From NCBI GenBank assembly GCA_019348305.1, contig JAHWJQ010000031.1, positions 1-14,773 of the forward strand: a stretch of DNA of 14,773 nucleotides, in the 5' to 3' direction. The position numbers were made by a program, and so were the translations under genes. The notes beneath the pieces are model-generated. The model was not told the DNA's origin and did no database searches. It saw only the letters and a program-made list of their open reading frames with translations. This DNA is from Actinomycetota bacterium. GTDB lineage: Bacteria > Actinomycetota > Acidimicrobiia > Acidimicrobiales > CADCTF01. Each line of letters begins with the position of its first letter. The first letter of the stretch is position 1. This document shows positions 6,270 to 13,157 of this stretch, in pieces.

Positions 6270-6958
6270 CGCGGGCGCGGCCCGGCCCCACCGGGGCCCT
6301 CCCCGATGAGGATGTGCTTGACGGCATCCTCGGAGTCAGGGGTGGCCAGGGCAAGGACCTCGTCTCCCTGCTGCAGGACGGTGTCCCCCCTGGGGACCAC
6401 CACGTGGCCCCGCCGCAGCACGGCGACGATGGTGGCGTCCCGGGGCACACCGAGCTCGGAGATGGCCCGCTCGAGCGCCGGCGAGTTCTCGGCGAGGGTC
6501 ACCTCGATGAGGCGGGCCTCGCCTCCTTCGAACTCGAGCAGTCGCACGAGCGAACCCACCGAGACCGCCTCCTCGATCAGCGCGGTGAGCAGGTGGGGCG
6601 TGGAGACCGAGACGTCCACGCCCCACGTCTCGTTGAAGAGCCACTTGTTGCGGGGCTCGTTGACCCGGGCGATCACCCGCGGTACCGCGAACTCCTGCTT
6701 GGCCAACAAGGCGATGACCAGGTTGACCTGGTCCTCCCCGGTGGCCGCGACCATCACGTCGACATCCGCGATGCCGGCGTCTTGGAGGTTGGTGACCTCG
6801 CAGGCGTCGCCCACGAACCACTGCACGTCGACGGTGGGCCGCAGGCGGGCGGCCAGGTCGGGGTTGCGCTCGATGAGGAGCACCTCGTGGTCGGCCTCCC
6901 GAAGATCGTTGGCGACGAAGGTCCCCACCGCACCGGCACCCGCGATGGCCACCTTCAT
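6248..6958 (-). CDS. ceoC: TrkA/RCK-family potassium-channel regulatory protein, CeoC-like
   Basis: A 236-residue cytoplasmic RCK protein: an N-terminal Rossmann domain (TrkA_N, about 1-125) with the dinucleotide motif G7-x-G9-xx-G12 in AIAGAGAVG, E30 ending strand 2 (VLLIERN) and VGDA later, then a TrkA_C domain (about 140-222) with HVVVPRGDTVLQQGDEVLAL. E30 favours NAD(H) over NADP(H). Such proteins gate K+ transporters in response to nucleotides. The start is the ATG at 6958, forming an ATGA overlap with the stop of the upstream CeoB-like gene; a longer reading frame upstream is an out-of-frame shadow of that gene. It ends in a Gly/Pro/Ser-rich tail and overlaps the OB-fold gene by 22 nt, tail to tail. 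The gene symbol follows mycobacterial order and is tentative. Confidence 0.9.
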   Translation of the reverse strand: MKVAIAGAGAVGTFVANDLREADHEVLLIERNPDLAARLRPTVDVQWFVGDACEVTNLQDAGIADVDVMVAATGEDQVNLVIALLAKQEFAVPRVIARVNEPRNKWLFNETWGVDVSVSTPHLLTALIEEAVSVGSLVRLLEFEGGEARLIEVTLAENSPALERAISELGVPRDATIVAVLRRGHVVVPRGDTVLQQGDEVLALATPDSEDAVKHILIGEGPGGAGPRPRQAESSS

Positions 6959-7614
6959 TCGGTCCCCCCTTCCGTCAGCAGCGCCTCGAGCTCTTGGGCG
7001 GTGTCCTTGCGAACCAGGAGGTGGAGGATGTCGCCCTCCTGGCCGACGAGCCCGGGGATCGCCAGTCGGGCCTCCCCGGCCCGCGTGATCGCCATGAGGC
7101 GGTAGCGGTCGCGGCCGTCGAGGGCATCGAGGCGCTTCCCGGCCCATCTGTCCGGAAGGTCGCGCTCGACGAGCAGCAGTGACCCCGAGGGGTCGGTCCA
7201 GTCAGTGACGGTGTCGTCGGGGAAGAGACGCCGCAACACCTGGTCGGTCGTCCAAGTCACGGTGGCCACCGTGGGGATGCCGAGCCGCTGGTAGATCTCG
7301 GCCCGCCGGGGGTCCTTGATGCGGGCCACGACCCGGCGGACCTCATAGGTCTCGCGGGCGATGCGGGCGGCGACGATGTTGGAGTTGTCGCCGTACATCA
7401 CGGCCGCCACAGCGTCCGCCTCGTCGACACCGGCCTGCTCGAGGACGCTGCGGTCGAACCCGTTGCCGAGCACGGCCCGCCCGGTGAAGCGGTCGGGCAG
7501 CCGGCGGAAGGCCTCGCGGTCGCGGTCGACGATGGCCACGGAATGACCAGCCTTGTCGAGCGCCACCGCCAATTCTGCGCCGATGCGGCCCGACCCCAGG
7601 ACGATGATGTGCAT
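6955..7614 (-). CDS. ceoB: TrkA/RCK-family potassium-channel regulatory protein, CeoB-like
   Basis: A 219-residue RCK protein, first gene of a two-gene operon with the CeoC-like protein (4-nt overlap). The N-terminal Rossmann domain has IVLGSGRIG (G7, G9, G12), D30 ending strand 2 (VAIVDRDREAF), and a GNGFD turn equivalent to the GDAT of TrkA. The TrkA_C domain (about 137-210) includes RLAIPGLVGQEGDILHLLV. The two proteins probably form a heteromeric ring that senses NAD(H) or other nucleotides. Start: ATG 7614. A 68-bp spacer separates it from the divergent KimA-like permease gene, so shared control is likely. No TrkH/KtrB-type channel subunit is encoded in the window, which makes the permease the obvious candidate partner. 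Family is secure; the partner is inferred. Confidence 0.9.
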   Translation of the reverse strand: MHIIVLGSGRIGAELAVALDKAGHSVAIVDRDREAFRRLPDRFTGRAVLGNGFDRSVLEQAGVDEADAVAAVMYGDNSNIVAARIARETYEVRRVVARIKDPRRAEIYQRLGIPTVATVTWTTDQVLRRLFPDDTVTDWTDPSGSLLLVERDLPDRWAGKRLDALDGRDRYRLMAITRAGEARLAIPGLVGQEGDILHLLVRKDTAQELEALLTEGGTE

Positions 7615-7667
7615 TGGCCGTTGATTTGAGTCGCGCCCGGGCGCCGACGCAAACGGTCGCTCCCGCT

Positions 7668-7673
7668 GGAGGA
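7668..7673 (+). promoter_or_regulatory. Ribosome binding site deciding the start of the KimA-like permease
   Basis: GGAGGA lies 9 nt before the GTG at 7683. Other in-frame starts (TTG 7614, GTG 7704) have no comparable site. Confidence 0.65.
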
Positions 7674-7682
7674 CACGAACCG

Positions 7683-9638
7683 GTGAGCGCGTATCGTGCG
7701 GGCGTGTTCACTCTCTTGAAGCGGCTTCTCGTCGGGCGGCCGCTCTCGACCTCCGAGCAGGAGCACCAGCGGCTCTCGAAGCCGATCGCACTAGCGACCT
7801 TCTCCTCCGACCCCATCTCCTCGACGGCCTACGCGACCGAAGAGATCCTCTTCGTCATCGCCGCGGGGGCCTCCAGCCTGGCCCTGGGCCTGGAGAAGCT
7901 CGTTCCGATGTCGATGGCGGTCGCCTTCCTGCTGGTGATCGTCGTGAGCTCCTACCGACAGACCATCCACGCCTACCCGAAGGGCGGCGGCTCCTACGTC
8001 GTCAGCCGCGAGAACCTGCCCGGGCGGGCTCCCTCACTGGTGGCCGGAGCGTCGCTGATGGTCGACTACATCCTCACCGTGGCCGTTTCGATCTCTGCCG
8101 GGGTCGCCGCCATCATCTCCCTGCCGGCGTTCAACCACCTGGAGGACCGGCGGGTGCTCATCTGCCTGGGGTTCCTCGCCATCCTGACCATGGGCAACCT
8201 GCGCGGCCTCAAGGAGTCGGGGAAGATATTCGCCGCTCCGACCTACCTCTACATCACCATCTTGAGCGCCCTGGTCGGGTACGGCCTGTTCCGCAGCTTC
8301 TTCGGTGACATCGAACCCGTCCCCTTTGACCGGGAACGGGCCGAAGGCATCGCCGAAGTGGGCGGCAGCCTGTCTTTGTTCATCCTCTTGCGCGGGTTCT
8401 CCTCAGGCGCAGTGGCCCTGTCGGGCATCGAGGCGCTGGCCGACGGCGTGCCCGCCTTCCGCAAGCCGGAGGCCAAGAACGCGGCCACCACCCTCACCAT
8501 CATGGCCTGCATCCTGGGCACGCTGTTCTTCGGCGTGTCCGTACTTGCCCACCACCTGCACCCCTACCCGACGCACGAGGAGACGGTCATCTCCCAGATG
8601 GGCCGGGCTGTCTTCGGCGAGGGGCCGCTCCACGTCATCCTGCAGTTCGCCACCGCCGGCATCCTCATCCTCGCCGCCAACACCGCCTACGCGGACTTCC
8701 CCCGGCTCTCGTCGATCATCGCCCGCGACGGGTACCTCCCCCGGCAGTTCGCCAACCGCGGCGACCGGCTCGTGTTCTCCAACGGCGTCGTGTTCCTGGC
8801 CGTCTTCGCCGGCGTCCTGCTCATCGCGTTCGGCGGCATCACCACCGCGCTGATCCCGCTCTACGCCGTCGGCGTGTTCACCTCCTTCACGCTCAGCCAG
8901 ACCGGCATGGTGTTCCGCCACCGGCGGCTCCGCGAGAAGGGTTGGAAGCGCAACATGGCGCTCAACATGGTGGGGGCGACCGCCACCTTCGTGGTGCTGC
9001 TCATCGTGGCAATCACCAAGTTCACCGTCGGGGCCTGGCTGCCCATCGTGGTGGTGCCCACCATCATCGGCATCTTCCTCGCCATCCACCGCCACTACCA
9101 GTCGCTCGAGCAGGTCCTCGCCATCTCGCCCGAAGACGTGCGCCCCACGGCCGCCAACAACACGGTGGTGGTCCTGGTGGGCCGGGTCCACCGGGGGGTG
9201 GTGAACGCCATCCAGTACGCCCGGTCGCTGCGGCCCAACCACATCACCGCCCTCTATGTCGCCTACGACGACGACGAGCGGGAACGGATGGAACAGCAGT
9301 GGGCCGATTTCGGCTTCGACGTGCCGCTCGAGGTGATCAACTCGCCGTACCGGGAGCTGCCGCCGGCGGTCGAGGCCTATCTCGACGAGCTCGACGAGCG
9401 TTGGAACGACGACATCATCACCGTCATCATCCCCGAGTTCGTGGCCGGCAAGTACTCGCCGACCCAGTTGCTGCACAACCAGAGCGCCCTCGCCCTCAAG
9501 GTCGCGCTGTTGTTCCGTCGCAACACGATCGTCACCTCGGTGCCGTACCACGTCGGGTCGGAGCCGATCTCCGGCAACGGAGCCCGCGACAGGCCGCGCC
9601 TGGCGGTGTTGCCGGGCCAGGAGCGGGCCCGGGAGTAA
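7683..9638 (+). CDS. APC-superfamily potassium importer, KimA-like, with C-terminal USP-like domain
   Basis: A 651-residue permease, predicted to import K+ (H+-coupled in KimA). About 12 membrane helices cover residues 35-475; a soluble alpha/beta domain resembling universal stress proteins follows (about 480-625, NTVVVLVGRVHRGVVNAIQY, ALYVAYDDDE). The N-terminal SSDPISSTAYATEEI (D43, Y50) corresponds to SSDALSSVAYG of KimA (D36, Y43). DYILTVAVS (D128, Y129, T132, S136) has the spacing of KimA D117, Y118, T121, S125, residues I recall as lining the K+ sites. YRQTIHAYPKGGGSYVVS is also a hallmark. The start is GTG 7683, with GGAGGA 9 nt upstream; an in-frame TTG at 7614 would touch the divergent ceoB start. 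Rv2690c holds the same position in mycobacteria. Potassium specificity is inferred from the residues and from the adjacent RCK genes; amino-acid transport is the alternative. Confidence 0.88.
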   Translation: MSAYRAGVFTLLKRLLVGRPLSTSEQEHQRLSKPIALATFSSDPISSTAYATEEILFVIAAGASSLALGLEKLVPMSMAVAFLLVIVVSSYRQTIHAYPKGGGSYVVSRENLPGRAPSLVAGASLMVDYILTVAVSISAGVAAIISLPAFNHLEDRRVLICLGFLAILTMGNLRGLKESGKIFAAPTYLYITILSALVGYGLFRSFFGDIEPVPFDRERAEGIAEVGGSLSLFILLRGFSSGAVALSGIEALADGVPAFRKPEAKNAATTLTIMACILGTLFFGVSVLAHHLHPYPTHEETVISQMGRAVFGEGPLHVILQFATAGILILAANTAYADFPRLSSIIARDGYLPRQFANRGDRLVFSNGVVFLAVFAGVLLIAFGGITTALIPLYAVGVFTSFTLSQTGMVFRHRRLREKGWKRNMALNMVGATATFVVLLIVAITKFTVGAWLPIVVVPTIIGIFLAIHRHYQSLEQVLAISPEDVRPTAANNTVVVLVGRVHRGVVNAIQYARSLRPNHITALYVAYDDDERERMEQQWADFGFDVPLEVINSPYRELPPAVEAYLDELDERWNDDIITVIIPEFVAGKYSPTQLLHNQSALALKVALLFRRNTIVTSVPYHVGSEPISGNGARDRPRLAVLPGQERARE

Positions 9639-9649
9639 TCTCGGGCCCG
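9624..9649 (+). terminator. Hairpin spanning the stop codon of the KimA-like gene
   Basis: A left arm at 9624-9635 (CGGGCCCGGGAG) pairs with CTCGGGCCCG at 9640-9649 over 10 bp with a 2-nt bulge and a TAAT loop that contains most of the stop codon. There is no T-tract. It could attenuate transcription into nhaA or protect the 3' end; in such GC-rich DNA chance is also possible. Confidence 0.35.
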
Positions 9650-9702
9650 GTGCGCCGGGAAGCCTGGTCGGCAACTCGAACGATGCCGCCCCAGGAGCCG
9701 CC

Positions 9703-11031
9703 GTGGCCACCAACACCGTGTCACCCCCCGCCGAGGCCCAGGGCGCCCGCCTGCCCCGAGCTCTTCGCCGCTTCTTCGAGACCGAGGCGTCCGGCGGCAT
9801 CGTGCTCCTCGTGGCCGCGGTCGTCGCGCTGGCCTGGGTCAACCTCGGCTGGCGGGACAGCTACGAGGCCCTGTGGCACACGGAGCTGGGCATCCGCCTC
9901 GGTGACTCCCTGGGGCTGAGCCTCGACCTGCGCCACTGGGTCAACGAGGGGCTGATGGCGATCTTCTTCTTCGTCGTCGGCCTGGAGATCAAGCGGGAGA
10001 TGGTGGTGGGTGAGCTGCGGCACTGGCGCACCGCAGCCCTGCCGGCCCTGGCCGCGGTGGGCGGGATGGTGGTGCCCGCGGCGATCTACCTGCTGATCAC
10101 CGCGCCTGGCCCCGGAGCGCGGGGCTGGGGCATACCCATGGCCACCGACATCGCCTTCGCTCTCGGGGTCGCGGTGCTGCTCGGCCGCCGGGTCCCGTCG
10201 GGGCTCAAGTTGTTCCTGCTCACCCTGGCCATCGTCGACGACATCGGCGCCATCGCCGTCATCGCCATCTTCTACGCAGGCGAGCTCAACCCATTGGGTC
10301 TGGCGGTGGCCGCCGCCCTGCTGGCTGCCGTCGTGGCGCTGCGGAAGGCGGGCGTGACGCACGTCGCGGTGTACGTGCTGGTCGGGGTGGGGGTGTGGCT
10401 GGGCATCCACGCCTCGGGGGTGCATGCCACTGTGGCAGGAGTAGTCCTGGGTCTTCTCACGCCGGCCCGACCGCTCAAGCCCGGCCTCGTCGTGCGGGAG
10501 TGGGCGGAGTCGCTGAGCGACGATCCCACCCCGGCCGAGACGGCAGACATGACGAGGATGGCACGCCAGTCGGTGTCGGTGGCCGAGCGGCTCGAGCACC
10601 GCCTGCACCCGCTCACCAGCTTCGCCATCGTGCCGCTCTTCGCGCTGGCCAACGCCGGCGTGGTCCTGAGCGGCGCCGGCCTGGGCGGGCCCTCGAGCGC
10701 CCGGGTGGCGGCGGGAGTCGCGTTGGGGCTCGTGGTGGGCAAGCCGTTGGGCATCCTGGCCGGCGCCTGGCTGGCCGTGCGGACCCGCCTGGGCGCACTT
10801 CCTGACGCGGTGGGCTGGGCTGAGCTGGCCGGCGCCGGCATGCTGGCCGGTATCGGCTTCACCGTGTCGCTCTTCGTCTCCGAACTGGCCTTCGCCGACG
10901 CCGACCTGGTAGCGGGGGCGAAGATCGGCGTCCTGGCTGCGTCGGCGATGGCATCGGCCCTCGGGGCCGCGGCGCTGGTGGCCGCCAGGCGGGCACGGGC
11001 TAGTTCTCAGGGCGCCCCGGCGGCTGGGTAG
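9703..11031 (+). CDS. nhaA: NhaA Na+/H+ antiporter
   Basis: A 442-residue, 12-helix electrogenic antiporter that exports Na+ or Li+ in exchange for protons. Key residues are intact: the ion-binding pair D179-D180 in LAIVDDIGAIAVIA (E. coli D163-D164), D149 in ATDIAFALGV (D133), H241 in SGVHATVAG (the pH-response His H225) and K347 in VVGKPLG (K300). FFFVVGLEIKREM (88-100) and GIGFTVSLFVSELAF near the C terminus are family hallmarks. The start is GTG 9703 with AGGAG at 9693-9697, 5 nt before it. It follows the KimA-like gene by 64 bp on the same strand, so it may share its transcript, subject to the hairpin between them. Its last 32 bases overlap the 3' end of the opposite-strand dehydrogenase gene. 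Confidence 0.96.
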   Translation: MATNTVSPPAEAQGARLPRALRRFFETEASGGIVLLVAAVVALAWVNLGWRDSYEALWHTELGIRLGDSLGLSLDLRHWVNEGLMAIFFFVVGLEIKREMVVGELRHWRTAALPALAAVGGMVVPAAIYLLITAPGPGARGWGIPMATDIAFALGVAVLLGRRVPSGLKLFLLTLAIVDDIGAIAVIAIFYAGELNPLGLAVAAALLAAVVALRKAGVTHVAVYVLVGVGVWLGIHASGVHATVAGVVLGLLTPARPLKPGLVVREWAESLSDDPTPAETADMTRMARQSVSVAERLEHRLHPLTSFAIVPLFALANAGVVLSGAGLGGPSSARVAAGVALGLVVGKPLGILAGAWLAVRTRLGALPDAVGWAELAGAGMLAGIGFTVSLFVSELAFADADLVAGAKIGVLAASAMASALGAAALVAARRARASSQGAPAAG

Positions 11032-12400
11032 GGCCAGCGGAGCCGGCCTCGTAGTCGACCAGCGGCACCCGACCCGCCCTCCAGGCCTGGCGGACGGGCT
11101 CGACCACCCGCCACGCCTCCTCAGCCTCGTCGCTGCGGATGCTGAAGGTCGGGTCGGCCTCGAGCACGTGGAGCAATACGTTGGCGTAGGCCGGTAGCCC
11201 CGCTGGCGCCAGGTCCGCCTGCAACTCGAGGGGGGTGAGGTCGAACAGGTCGCCGTCGGCGTTCATGGCGAGCTGCACCGTCAGGGTGTCGGGGCCCAGG
11301 CCGAGGCACACGGCGTTCGGTTCCGGCTGCGCCCTCTGGCCGAAGGCCAGATGCGGCACCGCCTTGAAGTGCACCGCGATCTCGCGGCGGTCGTCGCCCA
11401 GGGCCTTGCCGGTGCGCAGCACGAAGGGCACCCCCGCCCACCTCCAACTGTCGATCGACAGGGTCACGGAGGCGAAGGTCTCGGTCTCCAGCGCCGGGTC
11501 CACCCCCTCTTCGTCGACGTAGCTCGGCACCTCCCGACCCTCGACCCGCCCGGCGGTGTAGCGGCCCCGACAGGACGAGGCGGCCGCCTCGTCCTCGCTC
11601 ATCGCGTGGATGGCCCTCAGCACCATCACCTTGCGGTCCCGCAGGTCCTCCCCCTCGAGGGAGGTCGGCGGGTCCATGGCCACCAGGCACAGCAGCTGCA
11701 GCAGGTGGTTCTGGATCATGTCGACCAGCGCCCCGGTGCCGTCGTAGTAGGTGGCCCGCCCTTCCAGGGCCAGCGCCTCGTCGAAGGTGATCTCCACCCG
11801 CTCGATGTGCTGGTTGGTCCACACCGGTTCGAACAGCCGGTTGGCGAAGCGAAGCCCGAGCAGGTTCTGGGCGGTCTGTTTGGCCAGGAAATGATCGACC
11901 CGGTAGACGCTGCGCTCGTCGAACTGGTCGTGGACGAGGCGGTTGAGCTCCCGGGCTGAAGCGAGGTCCTCGCCAAAGGGCTTCTCCACCACGAGCCGGC
12001 TTCCCTCAGGGAGGTTGGTCCGAGCCAGGGCGGCGAGGGCTTCGGGATAGACAGCGGGCGGCAGCGCCAGGTACACGACCAGGCTCCCTGTTCCGGGTAC
12101 CTCCTCCACCAACGCCGCGACGGCGTCGTGGTCGTGCATGTCCGCCTGCCGGTAGGTGACCATGGCGAGCACCTGGCGGACGGTGTCGTCATCCAGGTCC
12201 GCAGCGTGCTCGTCGAGCGCCTCGGCGATCTTTCTGCGGAAGCCGTCCTCGCTCAGCTCCCGGCTGCCCGAACCGACGACCGAGAACTTCTGGGGGAGGT
12301 GTCCGGACCGCACCAACGCCCCCAGGGCCGGGAAGAGGTAGCGGGCGGCGAGGTCGCCGGTGCCTCCCAGGAGCAGGAGTCGTTCGGGCGTCTCGGGCAT
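11000..12400 (-). CDS. zwf: Glucose-6-phosphate dehydrogenase, divergent type
   Basis: A 466-residue protein that would oxidise glucose 6-phosphate to 6-phosphogluconolactone with NAD(P)+, the entry of the oxidative pentose phosphate pathway. The cofactor loop is LLGGTGDLAARYLFPAL (GGTGDLA at 12-18, usually GASGDLA). EKPFG is at 139-143, the substrate-site signature is YRVDHFLAK (166-174), the catalytic His is H232 in DMIQNHLLQLL, and FVLRTGK lies at 326-332. The signature differs from the usual RIDHYLGKE at several places (Y to F, G to A, E to Q), and the protein is 20-50 residues shorter than typical Zwf. It stands alone, without opcA, tal, tkt, pgl or gnd. Start ATG 12400 has no clear ribosome binding site. 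It shares a 64-bp divergent region with the DtxR-like gene, so metal-responsive control is possible. Confidence 0.88.
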   Translation of the reverse strand: MPETPERLLLLGGTGDLAARYLFPALGALVRSGHLPQKFSVVGSGSRELSEDGFRRKIAEALDEHAADLDDDTVRQVLAMVTYRQADMHDHDAVAALVEEVPGTGSLVVYLALPPAVYPEALAALARTNLPEGSRLVVEKPFGEDLASARELNRLVHDQFDERSVYRVDHFLAKQTAQNLLGLRFANRLFEPVWTNQHIERVEITFDEALALEGRATYYDGTGALVDMIQNHLLQLLCLVAMDPPTSLEGEDLRDRKVMVLRAIHAMSEDEAAASSCRGRYTAGRVEGREVPSYVDEEGVDPALETETFASVTLSIDSWRWAGVPFVLRTGKALGDDRREIAVHFKAVPHLAFGQRAQPEPNAVCLGLGPDTLTVQLAMNADGDLFDLTPLELQADLAPAGLPAYANVLLHVLEADPTFSIRSDEAEEAWRVVEPVRQAWRAGRVPLVDYEAGSAGPTQPPGRPEN

Positions 12401-12419
12401 CGTGAAGTGCTACCCGCCC

Positions 12420-12449
12420 TTGACATTTTGGCTCTTCAAAATCTAACTT
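12420..12449 (+). promoter_or_regulatory. Promoter of the DtxR-like/hppA operon with an embedded dyad operator
   Basis: A consensus -35 TTGACA (12420-12425) is followed by possible -10 elements TCTAAC (12442-12447, 16-bp spacer) or TAACTT (12444-12449, 18-bp spacer, fits TANNNT). ATTTTG (12425-12430) and CAAAAT (12437-12442) form a perfect dyad with a 6-bp centre lying between the two elements, where repressor binding would block polymerase. The stretch is AT-rich in a very GC-rich region. Transcription would start near 12456, only about 9 nt before the ATG, giving a nearly leaderless mRNA. Confidence 0.6.
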
Positions 12450-12464
12450 CTGCCCCGGCCAATC

Positions 12465-13157
12465 ATGGACGTCGCCCTCTCGAAACCCGAGCGCGAGACG
12501 CTGAAAGCTATTTACCGCCTTACCGCGGCGCGCCACGTCCTGCACACCGAAGCCCACACCGGGGACCTGGCCGACGCCCTCGGGGTGACCCCGGGGACGG
12601 TGACCGCCACGGTCAAGCGCCTCGCCGACCGGGAGCTCGCCCACCACCGGCCCTACAAGGGCGTCGTACTGACGCCGGCCGGCCAGCGGGCGGCGGTGAG
12701 CGCCATCCGCCGGCACCGCATCGTCGAGAGGTTCCTGTCCGACATGCTCGGCTACCCCTGGAACGAGGCCGACCGGTTGGCCGGCTCCTTCGAGCACGAG
12801 CTGCCCCAGGAGGTGGAGGACCGCTTGTTCGTGGCCCTCGACCGCCCCGCTACCTGCCCCCACGGCTTTCCCATCCCCGCTCCGGAAGTGGGCGAGATCG
12901 CCCAGCTGCCTCCCCTCTATGCCCTCGAGCCCGGAGACGTGGCCGAGGTGGCCGTGCCGGGCTCGACTGAGCGCGAGGTGATCGCCTTCCTCGACACCTT
13001 GGGCCTGCGACCGGGGGTGCAGGTCGAGGTGCGCGAGAAGCACCCCTTCGACGGGCCTTTGGTGCTGTCCGTGGAGGGCAAGGAGCGAACCATCAGCGAG
13101 CGGGTCGCCCGCCAGATCTACGTCCGAAAGCATGAACAGAGAAAGGAATCAGCATGA
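12465..13157 (+). CDS. DtxR/MntR-family metal-dependent transcriptional regulator with FeoA-like C-terminal domain
   Basis: A 230-residue regulator: winged-helix DNA-binding domain (about 5-75; recognition helix near [17 protein letters not shown]), dimerisation and metal-binding domain (about 76-140), and an SH3/FeoA-like domain (about 148-222, [26 protein letters not shown]). Some metal ligands fit the family: H84 and E88 in RRHRIVERF, and E110-H111 in SFEHEL. By ungapped alignment through W99 to H111, however, the position of DtxR C102 or MntR E99 is Gly (G107) and that of DtxR H98 is Asp (D103). A CPHG motif begins at C131 and may supply an alternative ligand. Which metal it senses (Fe, Mn or other) cannot be read from this. 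No ribosome binding site precedes the ATG, in line with the very short predicted leader. Its stop overlaps the hppA start by 4 nt, so it is likely to control its own operon. Confidence 0.92.
   Translation: MDVALSKPERETLKAIYRLTAARHVLHTEAHTGDLADALGVTPGTVTATVKRLADRELAHHRPYKGVVLTPAGQRAAVSAIRRHRIVERFLSDMLGYPWNEADRLAGSFEHELPQEVEDRLFVALDRPATCPHGFPIPAPEVGEIAQLPPLYALEPGDVAEVAVPGSTEREVIAFLDTLGLRPGVQVEVREKHPFDGPLVLSVEGKERTISERVARQIYVRKHEQRKESA

Noticed and set aside
6023..7105. 360-codon plus-strand frame across OB-fold and ceoC/ceoB
   Set aside because: It overlaps three genes with recognisable motifs and has no coherent domain of its own.
7633..7644. GCGCCCGGGCGC palindrome in the ceoB/kimA-like spacer as an operator
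   Set aside because: It is a perfect 12-bp palindrome, but built only from G and C in a 70% GC genome and present once; chance is a sufficient explanation without conservation data.
7615..7682. c-di-AMP (ydaO-type) riboswitch ahead of the KimA-like gene
   Set aside because: The whole divergent spacer is 68 bp, too short for that riboswitch, and I see none of its conserved segments.
8403..9842. 479-codon minus-strand open frame opposite the KimA-like and nhaA genes
   Set aside because: The product is rich in Gly, Asp, His and Val with no domain, which is the mirror of GC-rich membrane-protein codons. The plus-strand genes carry clear motifs.
12189..13133. 314-codon minus-strand frame spanning the dehydrogenase start, the promoter region and the DtxR-like gene
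   Set aside because: It runs through the AT-rich promoter region and is antisense to a well-supported regulator; no domain is visible.
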